Virus record (IMG/VR): IMGVR_UViG_3300044707_001188 | Coordinates: 1-53,362 of that record | DNA: 53,362 bases | Reading direction: 5' to 3' (one strand) | DNA from: a virus | In this document: one piece after another, positions 12,001-17,392 of the stretch | Layout: every line of letters begins with the position of its first letter | Numbering within the stretch: the first letter of the stretch is position 1 | The notes under the pieces: generated by a model | Seen by the model: the letters and a program-made list of their open reading frames with translations, nothing else | What the model was told of the DNA's origin: nothing | The model's database searches: none | Position numbers and translations under genes: made by a program

Positions 12001-14851
12001 GGGCCTGGCCTTGGGGCGTGATGCTGCTGTTGTCAGCCAGACCACGGTGCCGCAGGGCGTCCCGCAGGGCTGGGTTCTTGACGCCTTCCAGACCCCGATC
12101 CATCGCATCGGTGAGCCCGCCGACAACTTCATCCGGTCCGAACCGCAGTTGTCCTGGGGTCGGCTCGGGACGGGTCGCAGCGGGTGGAATCGCCGCAGGC
12201 GCTACCCCGCCAGTAGCCGTTTGTGCGCCGGCACCGGCGTTGGCCAGTGGGCCTGCGCCACCTGCAGCAGTTGGTGGCCTGCCCGTGTTGTCGATGGGTC
12301 CTTGTCCTGGCTGCCCTGGCGCACCAGCAGCGCCCCGAGGATCGCCGCTGCCATCGGACTGTCCTGCGCCCTGGGGCTGGGCGGGTGGGGTGTTGGCTTG
12401 TCCATCCGGGGTGATCTCCTTCGTCAACTCCGTGAGCACGTCCGACGGCGCAGGCGTGTCGCCGAACAGGCCTCCGCCCTGACCCGCCTGGCTGACGAGC
12501 CGGGTGTATTCCTCCAGCAGGCTGACCACGCGGTCGCGGCCCAGCGGGCGGGTGAGGAACTCGCCGCCATAGAACAGGCGCAGCGCGCTCAGCATCAGCG
12601 GATCCGGCGTCTGGCCGGTGGTCAGATCCACCTGTCGCGACAGGTCGTGCAGGCTGCGCCGGTCCTGACGAGCGCGGCGGATCATCCGCACGGCGTCCAC
12701 CACCGCGGGGGTGATGTCGGCCGAGGGCTCGACCGTGCCCGCGCGCACCGAGTCCCGCAGGTTGGCCCAAGCCCCTGCCGACAGCTTCAGCGCCTCGCCG
12801 ATGGTCTTGATGTCGGTGTCGGTGGACTCGAACATCTCCGAGATCAAGTCGGGGTCGCCGTAGGCGGCTTGCGCCATTGCGGCCTGGATGCGCGACCGCC
12901 CAGTGGGCGACAGGAAGCCCTCGCCGGTCATCAGGTTGGCAATGTCCTGCCCGGCGCCGTGCAACTTCCCGACGAAGGCGCGTACGAAGTCGCGGTTGTC
13001 CCGGGAGGCGACATCGCCGCCCTGCCACATCGCCAGAACGCTGGAATCGATGAGCCGGGCGTCCTGGCGCGCCAGCTCGGCCGGCGACATCCCCAGCCCC
13101 TGCCCTTGCGACAGCGCCGCCATGTTGGCGACGTTGCTCGCATCGGCATACAGCCGCACGAGCACCGGGTTCGCCGTCGAGCGGATCACGGCAGGGTCCA
13201 CCCCGTGCTGTGGCGCATCACGCTCGAGTTCGGCCTGATAGTTCGCTGCGGTCCCCGCCTCGTAGGCGCGGCGCAGGCCGGCCGTGCGCCCGTTGTTCAA
13301 GGCCTTGAGGGTGCCTGGAGCGGCATTGCCGAAGGCCGGGTTCACCGACCCGTCGGCAAAGTTGCTGGGCTGCAGAGCGTTCGCATCGACCACCGCGTAG
13401 CGGAAGGGCACACGCCGACCGTCGGCCATCACGGCCACGTCCTCGCGGCCCAGGGCCGATGGGGGAACGAGCGAGGTGTCGTCCCCCACCGCGAACACCA
13501 TCGGCGCACCGGCGTCGGGAGAGCGACTGGGACCCAGGCGCAGATAGTCGGGGTTGGCCGCGATCGACTGCATCTGCGCGATGGAGGCTGCGCGCGTGCG
13601 GTCGCGGTTCTGGGCGTCGAGTTCGGTGTCGGCGGGCGCCGAAGTGCCGGGCCCTGTGGGCGTCACACCCAAGGGCAGGATGCTCGCCTCATCCGACGGC
13701 ACCCCGAGCTGCTGCGAGAGACGCGCGCGCAGCGCCTGCTCCTGCGGCGTCAGCGCCCGGGTCTGAGCCAGAACGTCCAGTTCGGCCAAGCGGACCAGCG
13801 GATCGGGTGCCGGGGTCCGTGGCGTTGATGCGGGCGTCGGCGTGGAAGGCGGCGTTGGCGAGGAAGGCTGCACAGGCGCAGGCTGACCCAGGCCGGCATT
13901 CGCATAGTCCAGGGCCCCACCGACAGCCCCGCCCGGTGCAGCCAACGCCCCTTCGAGCACCGCCGAGCCCGCCACACCCCGATAGGCCGGCGTCGGGAAT
14001 CCCGCACGGTCGGTGGCGACGTTGGCGGCGTACTGCTCCTGCCCGCCTTGGGCCGCCTCCAGCGGCACCTCGCGCGCCACGCCTGCGAGCACCGAGCCCG
14101 TAAACGGCACAACACCTCGCTGGGCCGTCGATGCGGCCACGCTCTGCGCAGCCTCACGGCCGAGCACACGCGCAATGGCGCCTTCGACACCGGTGACAGA
14201 GGCTGCGCCGCCAAGCGCAGCGCCGCCGGCGATCAGCCCGGGGTTCTCAGCGTAGCTCTGGGCCTGGGTGGCGATGGAACGCGCATCGGCCTCAGAACGG
14301 CCTTCCTGACGCGCCCGCTCGTAGACCTGGTCGTAGATCGCCGACTTGACGACCCCCGTCCCCTGCACTGCGCCTACGCCGCCGAGCACCCCGAGACGGG
14401 CGCCCCAGGAAGCTTCACGCACGCCTGGGAGGAGTGAGGCCGCGATAACGGGCGCGCCGGTGGCCACCGCGCCGAGTCCCATGCGCACCGGGGCGATGCC
14501 GGCCGCGCGCAGGGCTTGCATGGCCTGCTCGCCAACACCCTTGTCCTCGGCGTCGCGCATGATTCGCGCAACTTCTTCGTCCTCGTACTGGGCGCGAAGG
14601 CTCTGCAGGCCCTTGACGGCCTGGTCGGCCACCCGCAGGCCACCGGAGACCGCGTTGTCCGCGCCGGCCACGTCGGTGATGAAGCGCAGGCCCTTGATCC
14701 CCCCGCTGACCACTTCGAGGCCCAGGTCCCCGGCGCTGCGCAGCACACCCGGGTTGGCGGACTCCGGGATGACCGGCTTGATCCCGAGTTCGTCGAAGAG
14801 GTTTCGCGCCATGAGCAAGCCGCCAGCCGCCGAGTTGAGACCGGCGTCCAA
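32..14851 (-). CDS. Giant polyvalent virion protein (ParB/DdrB-like, N6-MTase, SBNO helicase, JAMM, zincin, LPD38-like)
   Basis: A single uninterrupted frame of 4939 codons. Domains in order, positions approximate: DdrB-like ParB fold with NNGRTAGLRRAYEAG (470-640); N6-adenine methyltransferase with SAM loop GEPTAGN (about 1324) and NPPF (1386); strawberry-notch type SF2 helicase with GIGKGR (about 1771), DESH (about 1916) and QMLGRVHRTGQ (about 2316); RadC-like JAMM motif HNHPSG (about 3039); zincin HEILHH (about 3420); LPD38-like tail with a hydrophobic segment near 4600. Gly/Pro/Ala/Gln-rich linkers separate the blocks. Polyvalent proteins and P1 DarB/DdrB are known to be packaged and injected to protect phage DNA; this role is inferred here from domains and from position at the end of the virion genes. 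The start is uncertain: TTG at 14851, or ATG at 14812 giving MARNLFDELG; neither has a strong ribosome site. LPD38 and ParB assignments are from memory of family sequence. Confidence 0.9.
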   Translation of the reverse strand: MDAGLNSAAGGLLMARNLFDELGIKPVIPESANPGVLRSAGDLGLEVVSGGIKGLRFITDVAGADNAVSGGLRVADQAVKGLQSLRAQYEDEEVARIMRDAEDKGVGEQAMQALRAAGIAPVRMGLGAVATGAPVIAASLLPGVREASWGARLGVLGGVGAVQGTGVVKSAIYDQVYERARQEGRSEADARSIATQAQSYAENPGLIAGGAALGGAASVTGVEGAIARVLGREAAQSVAASTAQRGVVPFTGSVLAGVAREVPLEAAQGGQEQYAANVATDRAGFPTPAYRGVAGSAVLEGALAAPGGAVGGALDYANAGLGQPAPVQPSSPTPPSTPTPASTPRTPAPDPLVRLAELDVLAQTRALTPQEQALRARLSQQLGVPSDEASILPLGVTPTGPGTSAPADTELDAQNRDRTRAASIAQMQSIAANPDYLRLGPSRSPDAGAPMVFAVGDDTSLVPPSALGREDVAVMADGRRVPFRYAVVDANALQPSNFADGSVNPAFGNAAPGTLKALNNGRTAGLRRAYEAGTAANYQAELERDAPQHGVDPAVIRSTANPVLVRLYADASNVANMAALSQGQGLGMSPAELARQDARLIDSSVLAMWQGGDVASRDNRDFVRAFVGKLHGAGQDIANLMTGEGFLSPTGRSRIQAAMAQAAYGDPDLISEMFESTDTDIKTIGEALKLSAGAWANLRDSVRAGTVEPSADITPAVVDAVRMIRRARQDRRSLHDLSRQVDLTTGQTPDPLMLSALRLFYGGEFLTRPLGRDRVVSLLEEYTRLVSQAGQGGGLFGDTPAPSDVLTELTKEITPDGQANTPPAQPQGAGQSDGSGDPRGAAGAPGQPGQGPIDNTGRPPTAAGGAGPLANAGAGAQTATGGVAPAAIPPAATRPEPTPGQLRFGPDEVVGGLTDAMDRGLEGVKNPALRDALRHRGLADNSSITPQGQALHRLLMQSDEQRQADLDFRTAQDIVDTAVGFYRLGGKPPAAQRRQTPASSAPASAPATRQGATNDEEGQGQEAPETGVLTPSAGAPGQTPGAPVDSSTPAAPSDATAAAKPNTIFTEDAAQAARERLRKKLGRLQSGIDPETLLDGITLAGYHIERGARRFAAYARAMVDDLGEAVKPYLVSWYLAVRNDPRAASFKADMDRAADVEDIDVDAAIAQDAQNKRNAQTDNTAPELQTTQNAAERPSLTTASGRRATAQALADRLLGGEGFKTIVEARKFIAELTGQPVEPGTQAAKRADETVEVAVVLAGREIVAAARRQGRTDGVIYDRLVNLYGLQPVLGMRSSTSVREQAYSTPVPLAFLASRLAGIKPGDKVGEPTAGNTMLLIEVAPKDAVVNELNAERADNARALGFEVQRNDAATSALAPPKSLDVAVMNPPFGVVRDDKGEPTVWAAAPFFATREVDHAIAMKALESLKDDGRAVLIVGGVDARAEDEIRDGYRAKAKREFYFRLYNDYQVVDHFTVDGDLYARQGAGYPVDVIVIAGRGGKATRPLPAAQLPVRFDSWPALKEKLDANAAVNAPGAASGSGAVVSPERPGGSVRGDGAPGRTDAVGVDGRRGGPDQPNGGSTSARPADGQSGAVGDGRDGSREGIRGGRQPVQPQPASADGAVSSDEQSDQSVPGQGARSPDGADGGRPGGAGGNRSGGVAGDGPGRDQLVKPGLSDRRGQEQETAGQVAYTPGSSAPSVGTLVPRAMRDSVQKSLERVQAAVGDLDAFVAQKLEYDPLELAGYFSAEQVDALALAIYNAEQGRGFIIGDQTGIGKGRVVAGMIRYALRSGKVPIFVTEKPNLYADMIRDLDDIGMAEELGLSTQRPGILMTNSKESIDYTLQRERNGDRVELELVLRPPASGPELNKLMDGMVGEGSLGRFKVIFTTYSQIQTVAGKTTARMRFLQAFADGGYVIFDESHNAGGTSTTQARTKEQREALKQGEDKLGRAGFARVLVRNSAGSFFSSATYAKRPDVMDLYSSTNMMLAVEKPTQLAPAIQTGGVPLQQIVATMLSEDGQYIRRERTFAGVGYETRATTVDKATAENMATAMRMVLAFSRAKEAAVEAIKKELDKEGAVITEKGTEKATVQGANFGAIMHNLIDQMLLALKAQDSVDFAIERLKAGEKVVLTVANTMGSFLADYAKEMDLRPGEPVALSFRDLYLRYLEKQRVITIKRPGGAPPEQSRLTDEQLGESLVKMFNRTAEFIGNAGFGAAPISPIDFMHNRLREAGFKTDEITGRNITVNYAGPSPVLANRTANIRQRLRAIRGFNGGEVDALILNQSGSTGLSLHASAKVKDQRKRRMIIVQAERNIDTHMQMLGRVHRTGQVITPDYTQAMADIPAEMRPAAVLMKKMASLNANTTASRKSAVTAEGVVDFMNDYGGQVAAEFLMDNPDVHAELGGQDRLEVPDKVEEADDELIRKLTGYIPILPIKQQEEIYADLTQRYNDLIAREDAMGTNKLEAKALNLGAKTLSSEQVTAQREGDAGSRFAEPAHMEKVDVARTVKPMSSAEVEAAIAQSLGGQTALKMRVDMIRDLSARTAIYVQALRAKLEAADTDPLKIQRQVDTVGMQKNLVEETLRNYGVGDQVTVLDSMQVPTYGIITSIANTGTTKNPAAGSSWKITLALANGDARSLTLSVSQLGRSVTLRKQVEPVAALDPKTDTARYYSIPELFDLYSGGSGNVRREQRWMVTGNLLAGFAKFPGQIVSYTTDDGRVQQGVLMRRGYDFEKVKQQAAADAVVFTAPVKLMQFFERAGGGATVRNAAGTLRILRSHGEGAPTYSISVAAAKREGGTYYLDQRLIDALRQDFYKRGDVMSVRNLNEATLRRAVEHLLQVRADGKLIPVSHPDVAREVLGLPPLKTGKADGDANLAREESGVYNVNDPVSNYDLSYDLFPETQQDLQPVAGRALPRARGGDLRSRAGQATSAGDVLPTATLSVRSNPTLPGVYQVNDQLVQVNVRDLPVASVKTWQDAVDALQAIGDYAVEHMDVLITNMAGKPLAVVGSFKGAIAQTAVYPTTILAEALRIKGAATAWGVHNHPSGSAELSRADEYLNQAVASVFRDTSIRWTGMAAVANGGDWRAVEGDGANFVSGKVRPGKTVARIPVVDRLIRRVDSANVVIDTPSRAKDVVQNLAGGQPGIVFVSHSHRVTAWVPMIQEEMLSLTKEGRLDRLLNSGAFSGSAAYLLSIPVQGGSKVEVARAERAAQNMANALARLDLRLLDVIDPVTRSSMAERGTQPSGSVGGTLSNLAPMNPGRHEAAGVTRRSARKALEEDFAPDDGEAEVPRIQAARRLSKLAERLAKGEIDDEQYILAVRMLTAELDAAAQAKRHKRVFGRSRKRGADLVRERLLQARRRGDLDPDDVAFALWALDRNPALAADLGISIESPGEDTPSGDYNPTTRVMRLFKGDALRGTAVHEILHHAERMMPAPMQGRIRAEWAKALAAGYKNATSEQRQALDHILPAMAGDRSARDALKSAFAKGVLKYDPHYQLVNPSEFWAVNATRLLHRRYAASDAMWRRIMVWMREMVERIKGLLGARADAAVLRAMEYVVGADNDGSFQSRQMLFEGVSGILDNRKASDITTMARLQRVLREGVGGRPVYLRFARDIEGDVRGRRSKNWVDGRREMGLSVVQLVESPDALGYYQPFEDLPQDHPANLGGGISNYIDYLGFRHAKGAYLVTGDVVGIGSDGEPLLVNASVIGELSKTVLVEGLMAWSQEQERRDVQQGRAPGLVASNEKFLTNELRLGAELEEVKRAASAPDAGPSPVLENPAPARRGADAEPDVNRMTPAQIEAEIRELIPRVEKAYEAGPRSASMAERLDARLETLMDALESSFAELEEDQMTRADLLNPLLLHKLQDGEAGDSEADIVRDLANVWREMTDARSPYGGMMPPEQADFIRGMVDDYAWRHGGMEPNLPDSVVLDAAQDAFAAVYGLRARQLARIQRERANASKVAPVRRASDGRPVLLENLAPPPPSQPNAAGPNPPPQPGPAQRSRWQALKQRVIALTSPEALDKLIYEFQDKFVDLKRIRARIQALGGAISDLNDAYLGEELFHKRLARRTQVFLDDELRPLLAEMRERGVTMEDFERYLHARHAAEANAEMARRNPSQVELDARRAQANADVKALELRLQSAVARGTSTRALNEALDAARETQSVWRRAQAFRGTEEERLSLSGMSDAEAAAVIAALTPPRLADMDALAARVDAVNARTLELLEHYGLMERSVLDAWRRAYRYYVPLHRDEAHPDSVAHPTGMGFNVKGPAARQRVGSNERVTHILGHIAMQREAALTRGEKDLVLKKLYVMAAQNPDPDLWRVDELPVIKVVDPFTRTVRKVADPNYRNLPYVLMLRIAGQDVAITFNERNPQALRLAHSLKNLDIGDLHAAVTLVAKGTRWFASVNTQYNPVFGVINFARDAQSGLLNLSTTALAGREREVASGVFPALRAIYRQERGKQAANPANRQWIDLWKQLQEAGGSTGYRDLYANIEDRTRELEKELGRLDRGAAGKTVHYVLDWLSDYNEAMENAVRVSAFKVALDQGMSTERAASLAKNLTVNFNRKGRQTREIGAFYAFFNAAIQGTVRMWETLRGPMGRKIMLGGVLLGAVNALIGMAVMGGDDDGDDHWDKIPEFVKERSLIVPLGREDYLSIPLPLGFHFLPNVGRLAVEFMLGGPDKTAGRQIGRLLQVMLDAFNPLGGSQTFSQMVTPTVADPAVALWQNRDWTGRPIYRETMNPLDPQPGTAMAKDSATPWAKAASELTNWITGGTKYQPGMWSPTPDQIDYVIGQLTGGIGREIGKLAQTVSAPYTGDELPPHKIPLLGRLYGNTRGISGQSEAFYENVKRLNQIENELQGRAKNREDVEAYRRGEPLADMVAEGNKAEAAVSRLRRMRREVQLRQEEGYQERVRGIDAEIARVMEGLNRGVTGRLQALNLSN
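9832..10281 (-). CDS. Candidate overprinted gene nested in the MTase-helicase linker of the giant gene
   Basis: 149 codons in a different frame from the giant gene, overlapping its linker at residues about 1524-1673. AAGGAG stands 7 nt upstream of the ATG. In two stretches counted by hand (20 and 42 codons) about 90% of third positions are G or C, against 50-55% when the same DNA is read in the giant frame. The peptide has a normal mixture of residues, including MEAVREALEETDLEAWLEM and MANRALSAMGV, whereas the giant frame reads as Gly/Arg/Asp low-complexity sequence. The C-terminal third looks helical and acidic. I recognise no family. It could be a regulator or partner of the MTase-helicase, or the relic of a separate gene that once stood between two genes later fused. 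There is no experimental sign of expression. Confidence 0.6.
   Translation of the reverse strand: MQTPPSTPQEQRRVLVPWCPPNVQAGLCGVMVPPGELTQWAWMDAVEDRINRMVDQHPQGLRMANRALSAMGVMGVVRAYEAGGSLFSHNLHLQTVLSLQMNSRINPFPAKVPARPTVRMEAVREALEETDLEAWLEMALAETSSSSLD
12202..12405 (-). CDS. Possible second nested small ORF in another linker of the giant gene
   Basis: 67 codons in the same alternative frame as the 149-codon nested ORF, lying in a Pro/Gly/Gln-rich linker (giant residues about 816-884). AAGGAG stands 10 nt upstream of the ATG. By hand count about 84% of third positions are G or C, against about 54% in the giant frame. The peptide is Pro-, Ala- and Gln-rich and resembles no family I know. The bias is weaker evidence here, because Gly/Ala/Pro codons automatically give GC-rich third positions in a shifted frame, and the AAGGAG also encodes Lys-Glu in the giant frame. 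Could be chance. Confidence 0.25.
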   Translation of the reverse strand: MDKPTPHPPSPRAQDSPMAAAILGALLVRQGSQDKDPSTTRAGHQLLQVAQAHWPTPVPAHKRLLAG

Positions 14852-14853
14852 GG

Positions 14854-14864
14854 TGCCATGCTTG
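14854..14864 (-). repeat. CAAGCATGGCA motif, copy 1
   Basis: Exact 11-mer on the coding strand immediately before the giant gene. Here it sits in a perfect hairpin, GGTGCCAAGCATGGCACC (7-bp stem, 4-nt loop). It is one of five exact copies found at gene boundaries of the morphogenesis region. Confidence 0.7.
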
Positions 14865-14881
14865 GCACCCGATGCGGCTGC

Positions 14882-17389
14882 TCAGCGGCGCGGCGGTGGC
14901 GCGTCGGTGACGCGCGGCGGGTTGGCGATACGGATACCCCCGTCGCGCTGATTCAGAACGACCAGACCGGCCCGCCTGACGGCTTCGACGAATCGCCCGA
15001 AGGCCTCCTCGGGCGGCTCTTCGGATTGCGCGGTGACAGTGATCTTGCTGCTGACATCGTCATCCACCTTGATCTGCCGGCCGGTGGCGGCGGCCACCGC
15101 TCGCGCAACGGCAGCAGTGGGCGCGTCCTTGAAGGACATGCGGATGGGCGCGGCAGGTGGTGCGACGGGCTGCGCGGACGAGGTAACAGCGGGGGAATCC
15201 GACGCCGATGGCGCGACAGAGCGCACGCCGGTGCTTGCCAAAGCCGCAGCGGACGGTGCCGTGACTGCGGGCGCCGCGGAGGCCGGCGAAGCGGCTGCCT
15301 GCGGCGATACCGGTACGCCAGGCGCCGGTGCAGAGTTCGACACGATTGGCGCAACTGGAGGTTGTGTGGTGGGCGCCCGAACTGACGCTTCTCGCCGCGA
15401 GTGCGCCTCGATGGAGGCGGGCGCAGGCGGGGCTGCAACCGTAACCGCGCCGCCTGCAGCGGCTGAAGTTGGCGCGGCAGCAGGAACCGGCCGCGCCGGA
15501 ATCCTCGGCGGCCCGAGGTCGATCCCAGGCGCAATGGCGCCGGGTGGCGGCGCCGCAGACGTGGCGGGTGCCACAGGAGCGGGCGCTGCGACTGGCGCAG
15601 CCGCCGGCGCGCCGGCGCCCTGCTTCTCCCGCGCGTCGTTGGCATAGACCACGGCCTGCAACTGGTCCACCGTCATGTTCATGCGCCCGGCGAGCTGCTC
15701 CATGACCTGATCCATCGGCAGCTTGGCACTCCGAGCAGTCTCCTCCAAGGCCCGGGTGGTCACCGTCGGAAGGAACGCGTTCACTTTGCTGGAATCGACG
15801 CCAGAGGTGCCGCCGCGCGCCGCAGTGCCAGCCGCAACCGGCGCAGAGCCCGGCGCCTCGATGGTGGCTGGCGCACCCACCTTGCCGTCCGGGGCCACGG
15901 GCGTGATCAGGACGCGGCCGTCCCGCAGGCGCTGCGTCACGGTGCCACCGCCGCCCAGCGGGTTGGGCGTGAAGGTCGATTCGACTTTGGGCTCCGAGGG
16001 GACCACCTGGATCACGCCCAGCCGCGCGGCGTTGATCTGGGCCGCCGACGCGTTCGGGTTGAGCTGCCTGAAGAGGGCTTCCCGCGCGTCCTGCTCGGCC
16101 TTGGTGGCGACGCCACGGGCGTCGGCCGCTGCCTCTGCTCGCCTGTCGTCGCGCGCGAGGTTGGCGACATAGGCGTCGTCTCGCCGCACGTTGGAGGCGT
16201 TCGCAGCGCCCTGGTTGTTGGCCGTCATCACTGCGCGCGCCTGCTCGTTCTCGGCCTTGATCACCTCAGCCAGCGTCTTGTTGACCCCCGCGATCATCTT
16301 GAAGGCGCGGTCGGGGTTGGTCTGCAGCAGCTGGCCCGCCGCCCAGAGTTCGGCCTGGTCGGCGCGGGACAGGCGCAGGAACAGAGCCCGCTTGTCCGGC
16401 TGCACGATGGAGGCCTGCCGGATGCCGGTCTTCGGGTCCGCATCGCCTATCGTGATGCCCGGCGAGCCGGCGTTGAGCAGCTCGATGGACTTGTCGACCT
16501 GGGCCTGCGCGCCGTCGTAGCCCTTGCGGAAGTCGTTGACGACGTCGTCGATAACCTGCTCCTGGCCTTTCTCGAACAGGTTCTGGAACTGCCCACGGTC
16601 GCCGCGCAGCCTGGCCGACTCCGCCATGCGGAACAGGTTCATCGCCTTGTCGGAGTAGCGCGGGCCGGCGGCAGGCTTCGCCGGCTCAGGGGCAGCAGCA
16701 GGCGCAGGGTTGCCCGGCGAGACAGGGCTTGCCACTTGCGGGGAACCGGGTGCGGCTATCGCCGGCGGCACTGCGGACGGGCTGGAGGTGGAAGGTGTCG
16801 CCTCTGCTGGTCTGGAGCCTTCCGGCCGGAAGAACCCGACATCGCCCTCAGCCACTGCCACCGCACGCCCGACGCCCACGGGATCGACCGCGCGCTGCAG
16901 CCGGCCCATTGCGGTGCCCTGGGTCCACAGGTACTGCAGACCACGCGTGATCGCGCTGGCCCGAGGGTTCTCTCGGTACCACTGGGCCTGCTGCTCGGGG
17001 GTCATCTGCTCCCAGTCGGTGGGCGCCGCGCCGGCTGCGGTCGTAGAACCAGGCACCTCTGCCGCGGTGGCGAGCGGCACCGCAGATACCGCTGGCATCG
17101 CAGGCCCTGTCGATACGACGGCCGGTCGTGGCGCAGCAGCCGCCTGAGGTGCGGACTGCAACGGCCCGGGGTCGATGCCCACCCCGCGCACGATCTCGGC
17201 GTCAATGGCATCCGCACGGCGGTTGTTCTCAGCGCGACGCTCGGCTTCGGCGACGCCCAATTCGAGCTGGCGCAGGCGGAGCTTGCGCTCCTCTTCCTCG
17301 CGCTTGACCCGATCCTCCCGCTCCTTGCGGTCGAGGGCTGCCTGGGCAGCGGACGAGCCGATCTGGAATCCCGTCTGGAACGCGCCCAT
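14882..17389 (-). CDS. Internal virion protein with C-terminal secretin-N/STN-like domain
   Basis: 835 residues. The N-terminus is followed by a charged coiled-coil-like stretch (residues about 20-65, Glu/Arg/Lys-rich). Long Ala/Pro-rich linkers then flank a helical middle region. The last 80 residues (MSFKDAP, VDDDVSSKITVT, then RDGGIRIA) have the pattern of the short N-domain of secretins and TonB receptors (STN: a phase with FKDAP, a TG-x-I-x-V-D core and a closing G-x-x-I). The ATG lies three bases beyond the stop of the S74 protein, so translation is probably coupled. Position between a tail-associated gene and the giant polyvalent gene suggests an ejected inner-virion protein. The middle matches nothing I can name; the STN call is by pattern only. 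Confidence 0.75.
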   Translation of the reverse strand: MGAFQTGFQIGSSAAQAALDRKEREDRVKREEEERKLRLRQLELGVAEAERRAENNRRADAIDAEIVRGVGIDPGPLQSAPQAAAAPRPAVVSTGPAMPAVSAVPLATAAEVPGSTTAAGAAPTDWEQMTPEQQAQWYRENPRASAITRGLQYLWTQGTAMGRLQRAVDPVGVGRAVAVAEGDVGFFRPEGSRPAEATPSTSSPSAVPPAIAAPGSPQVASPVSPGNPAPAAAPEPAKPAAGPRYSDKAMNLFRMAESARLRGDRGQFQNLFEKGQEQVIDDVVNDFRKGYDGAQAQVDKSIELLNAGSPGITIGDADPKTGIRQASIVQPDKRALFLRLSRADQAELWAAGQLLQTNPDRAFKMIAGVNKTLAEVIKAENEQARAVMTANNQGAANASNVRRDDAYVANLARDDRRAEAAADARGVATKAEQDAREALFRQLNPNASAAQINAARLGVIQVVPSEPKVESTFTPNPLGGGGTVTQRLRDGRVLITPVAPDGKVGAPATIEAPGSAPVAAGTAARGGTSGVDSSKVNAFLPTVTTRALEETARSAKLPMDQVMEQLAGRMNMTVDQLQAVVYANDAREKQGAGAPAAAPVAAPAPVAPATSAAPPPGAIAPGIDLGPPRIPARPVPAAAPTSAAAGGAVTVAAPPAPASIEAHSRREASVRAPTTQPPVAPIVSNSAPAPGVPVSPQAAASPASAAPAVTAPSAAALASTGVRSVAPSASDSPAVTSSAQPVAPPAAPIRMSFKDAPTAAVARAVAAATGRQIKVDDDVSSKITVTAQSEEPPEEAFGRFVEAVRRAGLVVLNQRDGGIRIANPPRVTDAPPPRR

Positions 17390-17392
17390 CGC

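Noticed and set aside
11789-13828. Plus-strand ORF of 679 codons
   Set aside because: Lies opposite the ParB-like domain and linker; no ribosome site, no domain.
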